A stretch of 64,000 nt of DNA from the NCBI GenBank assembly GCA_963575745.1, contig CAUYUJ010014203.1, forward strand, positions 253,747 to 317,746, given 5' to 3'. Position numbers and translations under genes: made by a program. Positions 1 through 11,177 of the stretch are shown one piece after another. The DNA comes from Prorocentrum cordatum. Its lineage: Eukaryota; Sar; Dinophyceae; Prorocentrales; Prorocentraceae. Each line of letters starts with the position of its first letter. Position 1 is the first letter of the stretch. Under the pieces are notes generated by a model. The model was given only the letters and a program-made list of their open reading frames with translations, searched no databases and was not told the origin of the DNA.

Positions 1-890
1 CCTCGGTGCTCGTGCAAGTCAGGCCCCACGCGCCCCGCGCACGCCCGTTCTTCTATGTACAGAAACCCCCGATCAACCGCAGAGCGGCCGGCTAGTATTC
101 AGCCGTTCATTGACCGCGACGCCCGAGCAAAGGTTGAGGCGGTCAAGCCGAAGGCGCGACCGTGAATGAATAGATTCGTCGCGACCTTCCACAGCCAAAG
201 GCGCCCGACTGAGCGCCAATGACACCCCGTACAACGAAAAATCCCTCCTGGGGTCAAGAACCCGCCTGGCCCAGTGCGCCCGCCTGGCTAGCAGCCATGG
301 AGGTATTCCACTGAGCCGAAGCCGAAGGTCACTGTCACCGTGAGAGAATAAACCACCAGCGCAGAAGGCACAACCAGCGCCAATCACCGCCCACAAAACC
401 ACCCCAAGCTAACCAGAAGGCCTCAATTTGCCCTCCATTTCCGGTGGGTGGGGGGCTCGGGGAACATTGAAAAAACACATATGGAACCCGTATCCCCCCC
501 AACCCGAAATTCGGGTCTTCGGGTTGGGTTGGGATGGTCTGGTAGGTAGTCAGCCAACGCTGGCTCATCAGGTCCCCGGGCCCTGGCCCTGATCCTGGCC
601 TCGGTCCCGGCCCCGGTTCTGGCCTCGGCCCCAGGCCAGCCTGGGCCCTTGCCCTGGCTCCAGCTCCAACCTCGACCCCCGGCCCCGGCCTCCCCCCCCC
701 CCCTCCTCCTGGGTTCGAACAGGGGGCGGGAGGGGTTTGACCCCCCCCTTTCGAACCAGGGGGGGTTCGAGCCAGGCAGGGGGAGGTTCCGCCTCTCCCC
801 CTTCCCTGGCTCCCCAGAAGGGCTGCGAAGGAGAGGGGGAGGGGGGGGCATTTTTTCGCTCATGTCGACATACTTTTCACCCGTCTCAGG
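1..890. other. No gene recognised
   Basis: GC-rich unique-looking DNA. Open frames on both strands overlap one another and show no family resemblance or compositional bias typical of protein. A short stem-loop lies near 500-525 (AACCCGAA facing TTCGGGTT). C and G homopolymer runs around 690-850 keep several frames open by chance. Nothing else can be supported. Confidence 0.4.
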
Positions 891-1050
891 GCTTCACAGG
901 GAGCACCACCGAAGGCCCCAGTGGCAGCGCCCGAATGGCGTCGCCCCGCACATTTCGGCACAACCCTCACACGTGTCTTGGTCCCACAGGGAGCCCCACC
1001 GAAGGCCCCAGTGGCAGCGCCCGCTTGGCGTCACCCCGCCATTTTCGACA
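891..1050 (-). repeat. Two diverged copies of the 75-bp repeat family, inverted relative to 49.1-50.0 kb
   Basis: Two units about 75 bp apart share the core CCGAAGGCCCCAGTGGCAGC on the + strand. This is the reverse complement, with a few changes, of the CTGGGGCCTTCGGCGG core of the array at 49.1-50.0 kb. The same family is therefore present at both ends of the window in opposite orientation. Confidence 0.7.
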
Positions 1051-1189
1051 AACTCATACGTTTTGTGACGCCACCTTCGTTCCACCTGCCTTGCGGCACT
1101 CACACTTGCGGACGGTTGGGTCCGTTGCCAGAATCTGTTTTCATTCTGCCGCCCTTAGGGTTCTTGTTTCGTCCTTGTGTGTGATGTGC

Positions 1190-1290
1190 GTCAGTGTGTG
1201 TGTGTGTGTGCGTGTGCGTGTGCGTGTGCGTGCGTGTGCGTGTGCGTGTGCGTGTGCGTGTTCGTGCGTGCGTGCGTGTGTGTCTTTGCA
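1190..1290. repeat. (GT)n / (GCGTGT)n microsatellite
   Basis: Alternating GT grading into GCGTGT and then GCGTGC repeats. The apparent CVCVCV/RTRTRT proteins in all frames are artefacts of this array. Confidence 0.9.
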
Positions 1291-1396
1291 TCCAGCGCGC
1301 CCGACTGATGCCCGATCGCCGGAGCAGTAACTTCTGCCCAGCCGCCGACGCAATATCTTCTTATATGTATGGATGTATGTATGCATTTTGTATATA

Positions 1397-1645
1397 TAGA
1401 TGTATGTAATGTAATTTGATGTAATGTAATGTAGTGTAGTGTCGTGTCGTGTAATGTAATGTAATGTAGTGTAATGTAATGTAATGTAATGTAATGTAAT
1501 GTAATGTACTGTAATGTAATGTAATGTACTGTACTGTACTGTACTGTAATGTAATGTAATGTAATGTAATGTAATGTAATGTGATGTATTATATTGTGAT
1601 GTACTGTAATGTAAGGTGATGTAATGTAATGTAATGTAACATAAC
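1397..1645. repeat. (TAATG)n pentanucleotide array
   Basis: About 45 copies of a TAATG/TAGTG/TACTG pentamer. A 5-bp unit translates as a 5-residue repeat without stops on the minus strand (YITLH), which explains the long frames there. Confidence 0.9.
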
Positions 1646-1654
1646 GCAATATAA

Positions 1655-1790
1655 TGTGTCTGTGTGTGTTTGTATGCATGTATGTATGGATGTATGTATG
1701 TGTGTATGTATGTATGTACGTATGTATGCATGTATGCATGTATACATGCATGCATGTATGCATGTATGTATGCATGTAGTGTTTATGTAT
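1655..1790. repeat. (TATG)n/(CATG)n tetranucleotide array
   Basis: ATGT/GCAT tetramers follow the pentanucleotide array after a ~10-bp transition, so two unrelated unit lengths lie side by side. Confidence 0.9.
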
Positions 1791-1799
1791 GTCTGTCCA

Positions 1800-3000
1800 G
1801 AGAGCCCCAAGACGGCCTTCAGAAACGGCACCCCTCACGAGGATCTCAGCCTTCCAGCGCGAAACTGAGCGATCTTCGTCCGAAGAGGCACCTACGAGGG
1901 TACGCGAGGGTCCTCGGGTTGCCTTAAAAGCTTCTTAAAAGTTCCCCCTGACAGCTTGAGAAGGCCCCACGAACCTCGCAGAGTTCTCTGAAGAAGGCCC
2001 CAAGAGATCAAAATCATTAATTTCCTATGGCTTTCCTAAGATTTTGGCTTCGTTGCATGTTCACTGTTCCGACGTGCCAAGACGGCCGAAGACGCCCACA
2101 AGACCAATCCCAGAGGGCCCAAGCAGCCTCCAAGCGAGTCCACAGCCGGCCCAACAGAGCCTCCAGACGGCCCAAGCCGTGCCCAAGACGGCCCCAGAGA
2201 GCCCCAAGACAAGCTTCAGAGAGAGCTTAAAAGGGGAAAAACATACAATTGCAACGCGCTCGGCTCCCACACGGCCACGCGAGGCCCCAAGCCCCTTCCA
2301 GGAGGCCACAAGAAGGGCCACAAGGCGCGCAAAAGGCTTATGATTTCAAGGACTCTGCACCCAGACGCCCACACGAAGCTCCAAGACTCCTCAACGGCTC
2401 CCCAGACGTGCCACGAGGCGCCCAAGAGCCGCCAAGAAGCATTCACGAAGTTCCCCCACGACGCCCCACAAGGCCTCTAAGAACCTCCACGAGTTCTCCG
2501 AAGAAGGCCTTTATAATCCTGGGGGGTGGGACCCCCCCCCCCCGAAATAGGATCCTCCCCAACCGGGACTTCCGGAAACGGGACCCCTCACGAGGATCGC
2601 AGCCTCCGAGCGCGAAAATTAGCGCTCTCGGTCCAAAGAGGAAGGTGAGAACGAAGCCCATACATAACGTTCGTAGAGCCTGACTGTCCCAAAGTCGCGT
2701 CAGCACGCCTCCCCGCGCCCCCCCTGCCTCATATTTTGCAGTATAAAGTTGCATTCTGGTCAGAATCCTGGGTTCGCACCCTTTTTTAAGACATTTGGTT
2801 GCGAACCCGGGATTCGATAAGTTTCCCTCTGAAGTCCTGTTCTTGCATTCCATTTGCCCCTTTCGTTGCTTCGAACACCAAGTTCTCCCACTCCCCCTCC
2901 GCAACCTCTGCACATTCGCAATGCGAGCCCGCGAGGACCCCTCGAAGGGACCGCAGGATACCGCGAGAAGCCAGCCGATCCAAAGCTTCAAGGAACAAGA
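1800..3000 (+). repeat. Irregular CCAAGACGGCC-type repeat tract
   Basis: Closely spaced variants of CCCAAGACGGCCC and CCAAGAGGCCC at irregular 9-30 bp spacing. The same material fills 3110-4320, 6035-8570 and 19,750-20,330. Here the motif reads CCAAGACGGCC on the + strand; in the right part of the window it reads as the reverse complement. No conserved frame is visible. Confidence 0.7.
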
Positions 3001-3045
3001 TGCATGGCGCGAAGCGCCTATGCAGCCTTGTGTGTGTGTGTGATA

Positions 3046-3102
<57 letters not shown>
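3001..3102 (+). repeat. Bulged GC hairpin followed by (GT)n and (TA)n
   Basis: 3001-3024 forms a stem-loop: TGCAT and GGCGC pair with GCGCC and ATGCA, with a GAA loop and one unpaired T. CAAG at 2996-2999 and CTTG at 3027-3030 extend the stem. A (GT)6 run and then ~65 bp of TA repeat follow directly. A homologous module lies at 21,491-21,514. Confidence 0.75.
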
Positions 3103-3104
<2 letters not shown>

Positions 3105-3431
3105 TTGGGGGGCAGGCCTGGGGCCCACAAACAGCTGCCCCGACCCCCCATGGGAGGACGGGGCGGCCGGGGAGGTCCAGAATAGTCCAGGAGGGCCTCC
3201 AAAGGCTCTCCAGACGGCCCAAGCAGGCCCCGAGTCGCCGAAAGACCGTTCCAGGACGCCGAAGATAGGCCCAAGACGGCCCGAGAGGCCCCCCAAGGCA
3301 CACTCCACGAAGCTTCAAGACGCTTCTCCAGAGCGCTTCAAGAGGCCGAAACCTTTAATTTTACAAGGGTTTTGGAGAGATTTTGGCCTTCCAGCCTTTT
3401 CGGTTATCCGACGTTCCAAGCAGGTTCCATA

Positions 3432-6034
3432 GGCCCCCAAGAGCGCCCCCCAAAGGGCCCCCAGGCGGCCCCAGAGGCGCCCAAGAGAACCCCAAGACGG
3501 CCCCAAGAGAGCCCAGGAGGGGGACCACGACTCCAAAATTCGACCCTCCCGCTTCAAAAGTGCCCCAGGAGGCCACAAGGCGCCCGCCAGAGGCCCCAGG
3601 AGGCCCCCGAGAGGCACCCAGGAGACCCAAACAAGGCCTGAAGAGGCCACAAAACAGCCCCGAGGAGGCCCCACAGCGGTCTCAAAATGGCTACCGAGAA
3701 GCTGCGAAACTGCCTTCACGACGTCCCCGGCAGGCCAACCACGAGATCCAAGCCAACACCCATGAGGCCTCTGACCCACCACCTAGGGCACCCGCCGCCC
3801 GCCCGCCGTCCGCGTAGCACGCACCACTCTGTTCTCAACAGCTTCAGTCTCCAAGACAACATCCTGTAGTCAACAGCCCCCGTCTTCAAGGCAACACCCT
3901 GTACTCAACAAGCTCCCGCTGCAAGAGAGCACCCTTAAGGAATTCATTCAAATCCCGACCCGCCCGCCCGCCCGCCCGCCACCCGCCCGCCCGCCGCCCG
4001 CCCGGCCGCTCGCCCGCCTTCCGCGCAGCACGCGCCACCTTGCACTCAACAGCCTCCGCCTCCAAGACAACACCTAGCATTCAACAGCCCCCAGGGCTAC
4101 CGGGACTGCCCGGGCCCGCTCCCAAACACGCCACGACACGCCAAGAGGGCCCTAAAGATTGCCAAGCCAGCCCCAAGAGGCCCCAGACACGCCGAAGATA
4201 GCCTCAGGACGGCCGACGACGCCGCCAAAACGCTCCAAGAGCGCCTCCATAGTCCCCTCCAAAGGGCGCCGCATTCTTGCGCTCTCGCATGTTCCGCCTC
4301 CCCACGGTCCCGGACGGCGTCAGAGGCCCCCAAGAGCGCCCCAAGAGAGCCCAAGAGGGCCCCCAGACGGCTCCAGAGGCGCCCAAGAGAGCCCCAAGAC
4401 GGCCCCAAGATGCGCCCAAGAGGGGGACCACGACTCCAAAATTCGACCCTCCCGCTTCAAGAGTAGGCGCCTCCCAGAGGCCCCAGGAGGCCCCCGAGAG
4501 GCACCCAGGAGACCCAAACAAGGCCTGAAGAGGCCACAAAACAGCCCCGAGGAGGTCCCACAGCTGTCTCAAAATGGGTACCGAGAAGCTGCGAAACTGC
4601 CTTCACGACGTCCCCGACAGGCCAACCACGAGATCCAAACCAGCATCCATGAGGCCTCTGACCCACCACCTAGGGTTAGGTTCGTGAATTGACTACAGGC
4701 GGTCCATAGGAAAACCTGCCGAAATCTTCAAAACATCTTCGGCCAGAAACTCAAACTCCCCAAACATGTTAAATAATCTTGAATAGGAAACTCAAAATCC
4801 AAGACAACCTGAGAAAATCTCAAACACAAAACCTGGGGAAAACTCAAACACAGAAGAAACTACAGAAAATCTTGAAGCCGAAACCTGGGAAAACATCAAA
4901 CCAACAAAACACTTAGAAAAAACCTGAAGCTCAAACCCGGAACAAACTCGAACCCGGAAGGTTTTGTTTTTTTCGATTCAAAGTTTATCCAGAGGTTTTT
5001 GGTAAAACAATAGTTTTCCAGAGTTAGCCAGAGTTTTTTTTAGAACTTTCAAGCGTTTGGATTTTTGGGGAGTTTTTTTTCCACGAGTTTATCATTATTA
5101 GTATTATTATTGAAAAACGATTTTCCAGTCATTTTTTAAAAGTATATCCAAAGTTTTTCCATCATTTTCCCAGAGTTATTTTCCCAGGTTTCGGCTTAGA
5201 TATTTTTTGGAGTTTTTGTTTGGTTTGAGTTTTTTTTTCTCCCAGGTTTGAGCTTCATTTAAAACATTTATATTGTTATTTTATATATTCATATATATAT
5301 ATATATGTATATAACTGTTTTTTCAATGTTTTTGTGGGTTTGAGTTTTTCGCAGGTTCGGTGTTTGAGTTTTTTTCAGGATGTCGACCTTCCCAGGTTTT
5401 GGTTTCAAGATTTTCTGGTGTTTTTTTTTGGTTTGGGTTTTTTGGCCCGAAGTGGTCGTGGACGGCCTGTAGTCGCAATTCACGAACCTAAGCCTAGGGC
5501 ACCCGCCGCCCGCCCGCCGTCCGCGTAGCACGCACCACTCTGTACTCAACAGCTTCAGTCTCCAAGACAACACCCTGTAGTCAACAGCTTCCGTCTTCAA
5601 GGCAACACCCTGTACTCAACAAGCTCCCGCTGCAAGAGAGCACCCTTAAGGAATTCATTCAAACGACTCGCCCGCCCGCCCGCCACCCGCCCGCCCGCCG
5701 CCCGCCCGGCCGCTCGCCCGCCTTCCGCGCAGCACGCGCCACCCTGCACTCAACAGCCTCCGCCTCCAAGACAACACCTAGCATTCAACAGCCCCCAGGG
5801 CTCCCGGGACTGCCTGGGCCCGCTCCCAAACACGCCACGACACGCCAAGAGAGCCCGAAAGATTGCCAAGCCAGCCCCAAGAGGCCCCGGACACGCCGAA
5901 GATGGCCTCAGGACGGCCGACGACGCCGCCAAAACGCTCCAAGAGCGCCTCCAGAGGCCCCTCCAAAGGGCGCCGCATTCTTGCGCTCTCGCATGTTCCG
6001 CCTCCCCACGGTCCCGGACGGCGTCAGAGGCCCT
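3432..6034. repeat. Tandem duplication of a ~890-bp unit, second copy interrupted
   Basis: The segment 3432-4325 recurs at 4326-6034. Shared landmarks include GACCACGACTCCAAAATTCG (3521 and 4427), the passage before the CCTAGGG site (3770 and 4663), the ACTCAACAAGCTCCCGC block (3904 and 5613) and the (CCCG)n stretch (3957-4020 and 5668-5722). The second copy is longer by an 817-bp insertion plus a 7-bp target duplication. No coding capacity is apparent. Confidence 0.85.
4676..5492. mobile_element. Terminal-inverted-repeat insertion (817 bp) with 7-bp target duplication
   Basis: The ends match as inverted repeats over ~33 bp: TTAGGTTCGTGAATTG at 4676 is matched by CAATTCACGAACCTAA at 5476-5491, and ACTACAGGC/GGTCCA continues inward with one mismatch and a 2-bp indel. 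CCTAGGG flanks both sides (4669-4675 and 5493-5499). The paralogous copy at 3776 holds a single CCTAGGG and no insert, giving an empty site. The left half is A-rich with AAACTCAAAC motifs and the right half T-rich with GTTTGAGTTT motifs, so most of the element could fold back. An internal (TA)n lies near 5290. No transposase frame is present, so it looks non-autonomous. The superfamily is not assigned. Confidence 0.85.
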
Positions 6035-8570
6035 TCAGATCGCTCCAAGACGGCCGAAGAGGTTCCCAAGGAAAGACCAGAGACGGCCCAGGAGGCCCCC
6101 CAGATAATTCAAGAGGGCCTCGAGAGCGCTCCAAGAGAGCCCCAAGAGCGACCCAAGAGGGCCCGAAGAGCGCGACATTTCAAGGTCTCCGGCCTGAGAG
6201 GCTCCTAGGACGCCCCCGGAGGCCATCAAGAGGCTCCCAAGAAGCCCCGTGAGGCTCCCAAGAGGCCCCCCGGAAGCCCCAATCAGCCCCCAAGGGCCCC
6301 CCAGGGAAGCCCCCTGCGGGCCCCCAAGAGACCTCGGTAAATCGTATTTCCCAGAGCTTTCAGGGAACATGATTCCTTGGGCTTCCGCCCACCGCCCCAA
6401 CCATGTTTCCAATAGGCTTGCCGACAAGGCCAAAAAGGGCTCCTCGGTAAGCCCCCAGAGCCCCACCTCTGACGAGCGCCGAACAAATCATGCTCCCGGA
6501 AAGCTTCCCGGGAACATGATTCTCGGGTTGCCGCCCTCTCCCCAAACCATGTTTATAAACGCCTGCCAGGATAAAAAACGAGAGTCCCAAGCAGCGCTAC
6601 CTGCCGCCACGCTCGGAAACGCGTCAGGCCCCGAAGCGTCCGGAGGCGCCCAACGACACCCCAAGAAGTCATGTTCTCAGGAAGTCTTACGGCCACTGCC
6701 GCCGACGTTGAAGGAGGACGGTCCAGGACACCCAGAAATCTTCCAAACAGGCTTCCAAGAGGGCGCCGAGACAGCCCAGGGCCGCCCCCAGACGGCCCAA
6801 GAAAGCCCCAACACAGACGAAAAGGGCCGCAAGAGGCCCCCAAGAGGCCCCGAAACGAGGACATTTCGTTCGAACACGCCCAAGATGGCCTCCAGACGAA
6901 TGTCGCCCCAACAGGCCCCCACGAGGGCGCCGAGACGGCCCAGGGACCCCTTGCCGAGGGCACGAGGCGGGGCCCGGGACGGGGCCCTCGCACCGGGGGG
7001 GCCCGGGGGCTCTGCCGTGGCGCTGGGGGTCTTGTAAAGTCGCCCGAAGACGGCCCTGGCGTTTCCAGACAACGAAAACGACCAATGACTGCCCGAGATC
7101 ACCCCAGAATTGGTCCCTGACTGTCCAAGAGGCCTCCAAGACGCCCCAAGAGGTCTCCAAGATGGCTCCCAAGCAGCCTCAGGAGGCACAACTAATTTGT
7201 TTTCCTTTGGTTTTTGATAGATTTTCGAGTTCTCGCCTTTTGAGTTTCCTGACGCACCACGACGGCCCAAGATGCTTTAATTTCCGCTCCAAGGCATCCC
7301 CAGAGGCCTCGAAGGCGGTCACAAGACAGCCCACGGGGGTCCCAAGACGGCGCCAGAGGCGCGCAAGGCGGCCCCAGAGGGCCCCAAGACGGCCCCAAGA
7401 TGGAGCCAAGAGGGTTGACACGAACCGAAAATCCGAGTCTTCCACCCCGAGAGGCTCTCAGGAGGCCCCGAGAAGCCCCTAACAGGCTCCAAGAGGCCCC
7501 AAGAAGCCCCCCAGGGGGCCGAAGAGTATCCAAGAGGCCTCCCACGAAGGCCCCAAGAGGCAAAAACCCCTGTCTTGCCATAGGTTCTTGATTGATGTTA
7601 GAGTTTTCAGCCTTTTGGCGTCCTGACGCTCCAAGACGGCCCCAAAAGGCCTCCAAGACCAATCCAAGATAGCCCACGAGGCCTCCAACAGGGCCCAAGA
7701 CAGCCCGAGAGGGCACCAGTAGGGCCCCACGGGGGGCCCGAGAGGGGTAAGACGAACCGAAGATCCGAGCCTTCCACCCCGAGAGGCTCTCCGGAAGCCC
7801 CGAGAGGCCCCCAAATGGGACCCAGGAGGCCCTCAAGAAGCTCCCCAGAAGGCCGAAGAGGTTCCAAGAAGCATTGTGTTCCCATCGGCCTTTGATGGAT
7901 TCTAGAGTTCCCAGCCTTTTGGCATCCCGACGCTCCAAGACGGCCCAAGTGGCCCCCACGGCCGCTCCAAGATAGCCGAAGAGGCCTCCAAGAGGGCCCC
8001 AAGACGGCCCGCGAGGGCCCCAAGACGGTGCCCGAGGCGCCCAAGACGGCCCAAGAGGGCCCAAAGAGGGCCCCCAGAAAGCCCCAAGAGGGGGAACGCG
8101 AACCCAACAGCAGAGCTTTCTGCCTTAAGAGACCCACAGGAGGCCCCAAGAGTCCCCAAGTGGTCCGACGAGGCCCCCCAAAGCGCCCCACCAGGCCCCA
8201 AAGGCCCACAGGAGACGCACACGGGGCCCCAAGATAGCCGAACAGTGCTCTCGATGCATCACAATTTCTTCAAGGAGGCCCCGGGAGGCTTCCGGATTGC
8301 CCCAATGTGGCCTCAAGCCGGGCCTCCACGCAGCCAAGACGGCCAATTGACTGCTTCAGACTGCAGAACATCACTTTCCGACTGCCCGGAGAACCTTGAC
8401 GATGCCCCCAAGGGACCCCAAGAAGCCCCAAGATGCCCCCCCGAGAAGCACCCAAGAGGTGCCTCCAACAGCCAATTGAGGAAGCACGGAGAACCCCCAG
8501 AAGCCCTGCAGATGCCCCCACGAAGACCCAAGAGGTTCCCAAGAGGCCCTCAGGAGGCACGACTATGTCA
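6035..8570 (+). repeat. Irregular CCAAGAGGCCC-type repeat tract
   Basis: Continuation of the irregular purine-and-C-rich repeat, with longer near-periodic blocks (roughly 290-300 bp) at 7260-7560, 7560-7860 and 7860-8160 that each pass through a GAxxGTTxxCAGCCTTTTGGC landmark. The long minus-strand frames with Trp/Gly/Leu bias reflect this repeat and are not called as genes. Confidence 0.65.
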
Positions 8571-8625
8571 CGCGCCTGTGCTTGATAGCGCTGTTCAAGA
8601 TCTTCTAGCGCGCCCCCGGCCTGGG

Positions 8626-8685
8626 CTAGAACCTGAGCGCGCGCGCGAAGCGCGCGCGCGATGGTTCTAGTATATATACGTGTGT
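8626..8685 (+). repeat. Long GC hairpin capped by TATATATA
   Basis: CTAGAACC (8626-8633) pairs with GGTTCTAG (8663-8670). Inside it a perfect 10-bp GCGCGCGCGC stem closes on a GAA loop (8647-8649), with a small internal loop between the two stems. TATATATA starts at the next base. The plan is the same as the modules at 3001 and 21,491. Confidence 0.8.
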
Positions 8686-9365
8686 TTCTCCCTCCTTTTC
8701 TCTTTCTCTCTTTTTCTCCTTTGTCTATTCCGATTTCACCGTAGGGCTGATAGAACTGGGGGCGCCCTCAGCTGCGGCGTATCGTTCTCTCCCTTCCTTC
8801 CCCTCTCCTTCTTGGATGCCGTTGTGCGCTTTTGCATTGTGCAAGTGGCCGTTTGGACCGTTGGGGATCTCCGCGCAGCGACCTGGCCCATTCTCATCCA
8901 TCCCTTTTTCCTCATTTCCCTCGTTCTTCCTCCGGGAGAGCTTGCGATGCTCGTCGACCGGCTTGGCGGTGGACGGACGTTAGCCACAGCATTTCCGAGA
9001 GTAATTCATTGATGTCAGTTGAAAGGTGGACTGTGTGAAGTGAAAAAAAACTCCCCGATGGGCGAAAAGGAGTTGGAAGAGTAAACGCCCATTAAGCCAC
9101 CTACACTCAGAGGGCTCCTGGCATTAGCACCGCACCCAGGCCGCACAGCAACCGCCCATTTCCCTGCAGAAGCTGCTGCCCCACGGATGCGCAAATGCGG
9201 ATGGAGGCCCCCCCGGAACAGTGCCCGCTCCGATTGGCACCCGCTTTTGCCTTTGGGGCTCAAGGGCAGCGCACAGCGGGGGTAGCAGCCCAGCAGCGCA
9301 GCGGAGCCGATCGGCACAGCAAGAGCGACCCCTAAACGGTCCAGGCGCGAGGGGTGGCCGGATAG
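8686..9365. other. Unassigned, pyrimidine-rich then mixed
   Basis: A CT-rich stretch at 8690-8730 and 8780-8815, then mixed DNA. Small frames exist on both strands but nothing is recognisable. It may hold the 5' region of the ORF beginning at 9366. Confidence 0.35.
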
Positions 9366-11177
9366 ATGTCGGGCGATGGGGGCGCCAGGGCGCAGGCGAG
9401 GCAGGGGCCTTGCAAGCTCCAGCGGGTCGTCGAAAGCGGCTGCCTGGAGGTGGTCGAGGAGGAGCATCCCGAGCGGGTGCGGAATGACAGCAACTTCTGG
9501 AGCTCATTTCTTGGGCGTCCCTCGCGCGCGGACGACCACACCACGGTCGCGCCCAGCCCTGATCAACTTCCCGACCCTTTTGGAATGGCCCCGACTTTGC
9601 TCCAGGAATGCTTCGTGGCCGCCGCCAATGGCCACAGCGTGCACGGTGGCTTCGTCAACGAGGACAACCACCTCAGGATGCGTGGCTGTGACGATTACAG
9701 CAGCTCCCGTGCAGCCCATAAGGACAAGCCCGCATATCCGACGGCCGTCGTGGTCAACGACAGCGCTGTGGGCAGCGACTTGCCAGGCCGTGGCAAGAGG
9801 GACAGGGAGAAGGCGGAGCCCGCGACGCTGCAGTGGTTACAGGGTGCCGATCGTCACGCCACAGGCAATCCCATGCACTGCGTCTACCACAATGCCGAGG
9901 TGGGCTTCGCGAGCAGTACGACCTGCGGGTTCGGCCAGGCGCCACCCACTCGGAAGGACAGGGCACGGCCGAGCAAGGCATCCAGATTGCAGTGTAAAAG
10001 AGTGGCCGAGATGTTGGACAACTTGGAAGGCCAGCAGGGCATCGGGACTAGCGCGGGGTCGCTGGGTAGCGACATCTACTGCGAGGCGATGAGCAACATG
10101 TGCCCCGTGGAGCAGAGGTACCTGCGCAGAGTCCTGTCGGCGCGGAGCGGGCAGACGTCGGGGCAGAGTGTTGCGATGTGCGACAAGCGGCTGGCGATTG
10201 CCAGGAGCAAGGCCACGGCCAGTCCAGAGCAAGCGTTGGGCTCGGAGTCCGTGTGTTCGCCCAGCCGCGATCGACCTCGCGACTGCTCAGAGCCGGCGTC
10301 GACGTCCGTAGGGGAATCCGTCACACTCGCCGTCGATGACCACGGCTCACGTGGCGGCTTCGTCGGCAAGGATGGGCATCACAGGTTGCGCGGCTGGGAC
10401 GATCGCAGCAGCTCCCGTTCATGCACGGCAGCCCACAAGGATAAGCCTGCGGGTCCGACGGCCGACGTGGTCAACGACAGCGTTGTGGGCACCAATTTGG
10501 AGCTCGCGAAGCTACAATGGTCCGAGTGTTCCGAGAGCCACGCCACAGGCAATTGCATGCAGTGCGTCTACCACAACGCCGAGGTGTGCTTTGCGAGCGG
10601 TACCACCTGCGAGCTCGGCCATGCGCCACCCACGTGGAAGGACACGGCACGGCAGAACAAGGCATCTAGAAAGAACAGGGCACGGCCGAACAAGGCATCT
10701 AGATTGCAGTGCAAGGAAATGGCCACGATGTTGGTCAACCTGGAAGGCCAGCAGGGAGTCGGGGCTAGTGCGGGATCATTGGCCACCGACGCCTACCGCG
10801 AGGTGGTCAGCACCATGTGCTCCGTGGAGCAGAGGTACATGCACAGCGTCCTGTCGGCGCGGAGCGGGCAGACGTCGGGGCAGAGGGCTGCGTTGGGCGG
10901 CCAGCGGCTGACGAGTCGCAATGCCACGGCCTGCCCCGAGCAGGCGTTGGGCTCGGAGTCTCCGTCATGTGAGCGTCTGCCCAGCCGCGATCGACCTCGC
11001 GACCCAGCGGGGACGGCGTCGACTTCATCCAGCAGTCAGTCGCGATCGCCGTCGATGACCACAGCTCACGGGGCGGTTTCGTCGACGAGGACGGCAACCC
11101 AGGGATGTGCGGCTGGCACTATCACAGCAGCTTCCGGTCAGGCACGGCAGCCCGCAAGGATAGTCCCACAGGTCTGA
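9366..11177 (+). CDS. Internally duplicated protein with a CCCH-type zinc finger (603 aa)
   Basis: A long frame with coding-like composition, unlike the repeat-driven frames around it. Residues ~93-270 and ~329-506 are two copies of one unit (offset 228-236 residues). Each holds GGFV-x-D, AHKDKPA, a Cys/His block, KASRLQCK, LEGQQG and VLSARSGQTSGQ. In unit 2 the block reads C400-x7-C408-x6-C415-x3-H419, close to the CCCH zinc-finger spacing seen in RNA-binding proteins. In unit 1 the second Cys and the His are Gly180 and Gln191, so that finger should not bind zinc. Role is inferred only: possible RNA or nucleic-acid binding. The ATG at 9366 is the first in frame; an upstream exon is possible. 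From about residue 563 the frame leaves the repeat, because the third unit continues in another frame. Confidence 0.55.
   Translation: MSGDGGARAQARQGPCKLQRVVESGCLEVVEEEHPERVRNDSNFWSSFLGRPSRADDHTTVAPSPDQLPDPFGMAPTLLQECFVAAANGHSVHGGFVNEDNHLRMRGCDDYSSSRAAHKDKPAYPTAVVVNDSAVGSDLPGRGKRDREKAEPATLQWLQGADRHATGNPMHCVYHNAEVGFASSTTCGFGQAPPTRKDRARPSKASRLQCKRVAEMLDNLEGQQGIGTSAGSLGSDIYCEAMSNMCPVEQRYLRRVLSARSGQTSGQSVAMCDKRLAIARSKATASPEQALGSESVCSPSRDRPRDCSEPASTSVGESVTLAVDDHGSRGGFVGKDGHHRLRGWDDRSSSRSCTAAHKDKPAGPTADVVNDSVVGTNLELAKLQWSECSESHATGNCMQCVYHNAEVCFASGTTCELGHAPPTWKDTARQNKASRKNRARPNKASRLQCKEMATMLVNLEGQQGVGASAGSLATDAYREVVSTMCSVEQRYMHSVLSARSGQTSGQRAALGGQRLTSRNATACPEQALGSESPSCERLPSRDRPRDPAGTASTSSSSQSRSPSMTTAHGAVSSTRTATQGCAAGTITAASGQARQPARIVPQV

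Noticed and set aside
1141-1838. Long minus-strand frames (~200 aa) rich in His, Thr and Tyr
   Set aside because: They are translations of the GT, TAATG and TATG arrays; length comes from stop-free repeat units.
3681-3700. Minus-strand GTAGCCATTTTG, a 12-base match to the spliced leader
   Set aside because: The match stops on both sides and the duplicate at 4573 differs; most likely chance within the irregular repeat.
9250-9275. TTTGGGGCTCAAG upstream of the zinc-finger ORF, similar to the leader 3' end
   Set aside because: Only eight contiguous leader bases (GGCTCAAG) are preserved; too weak to call.
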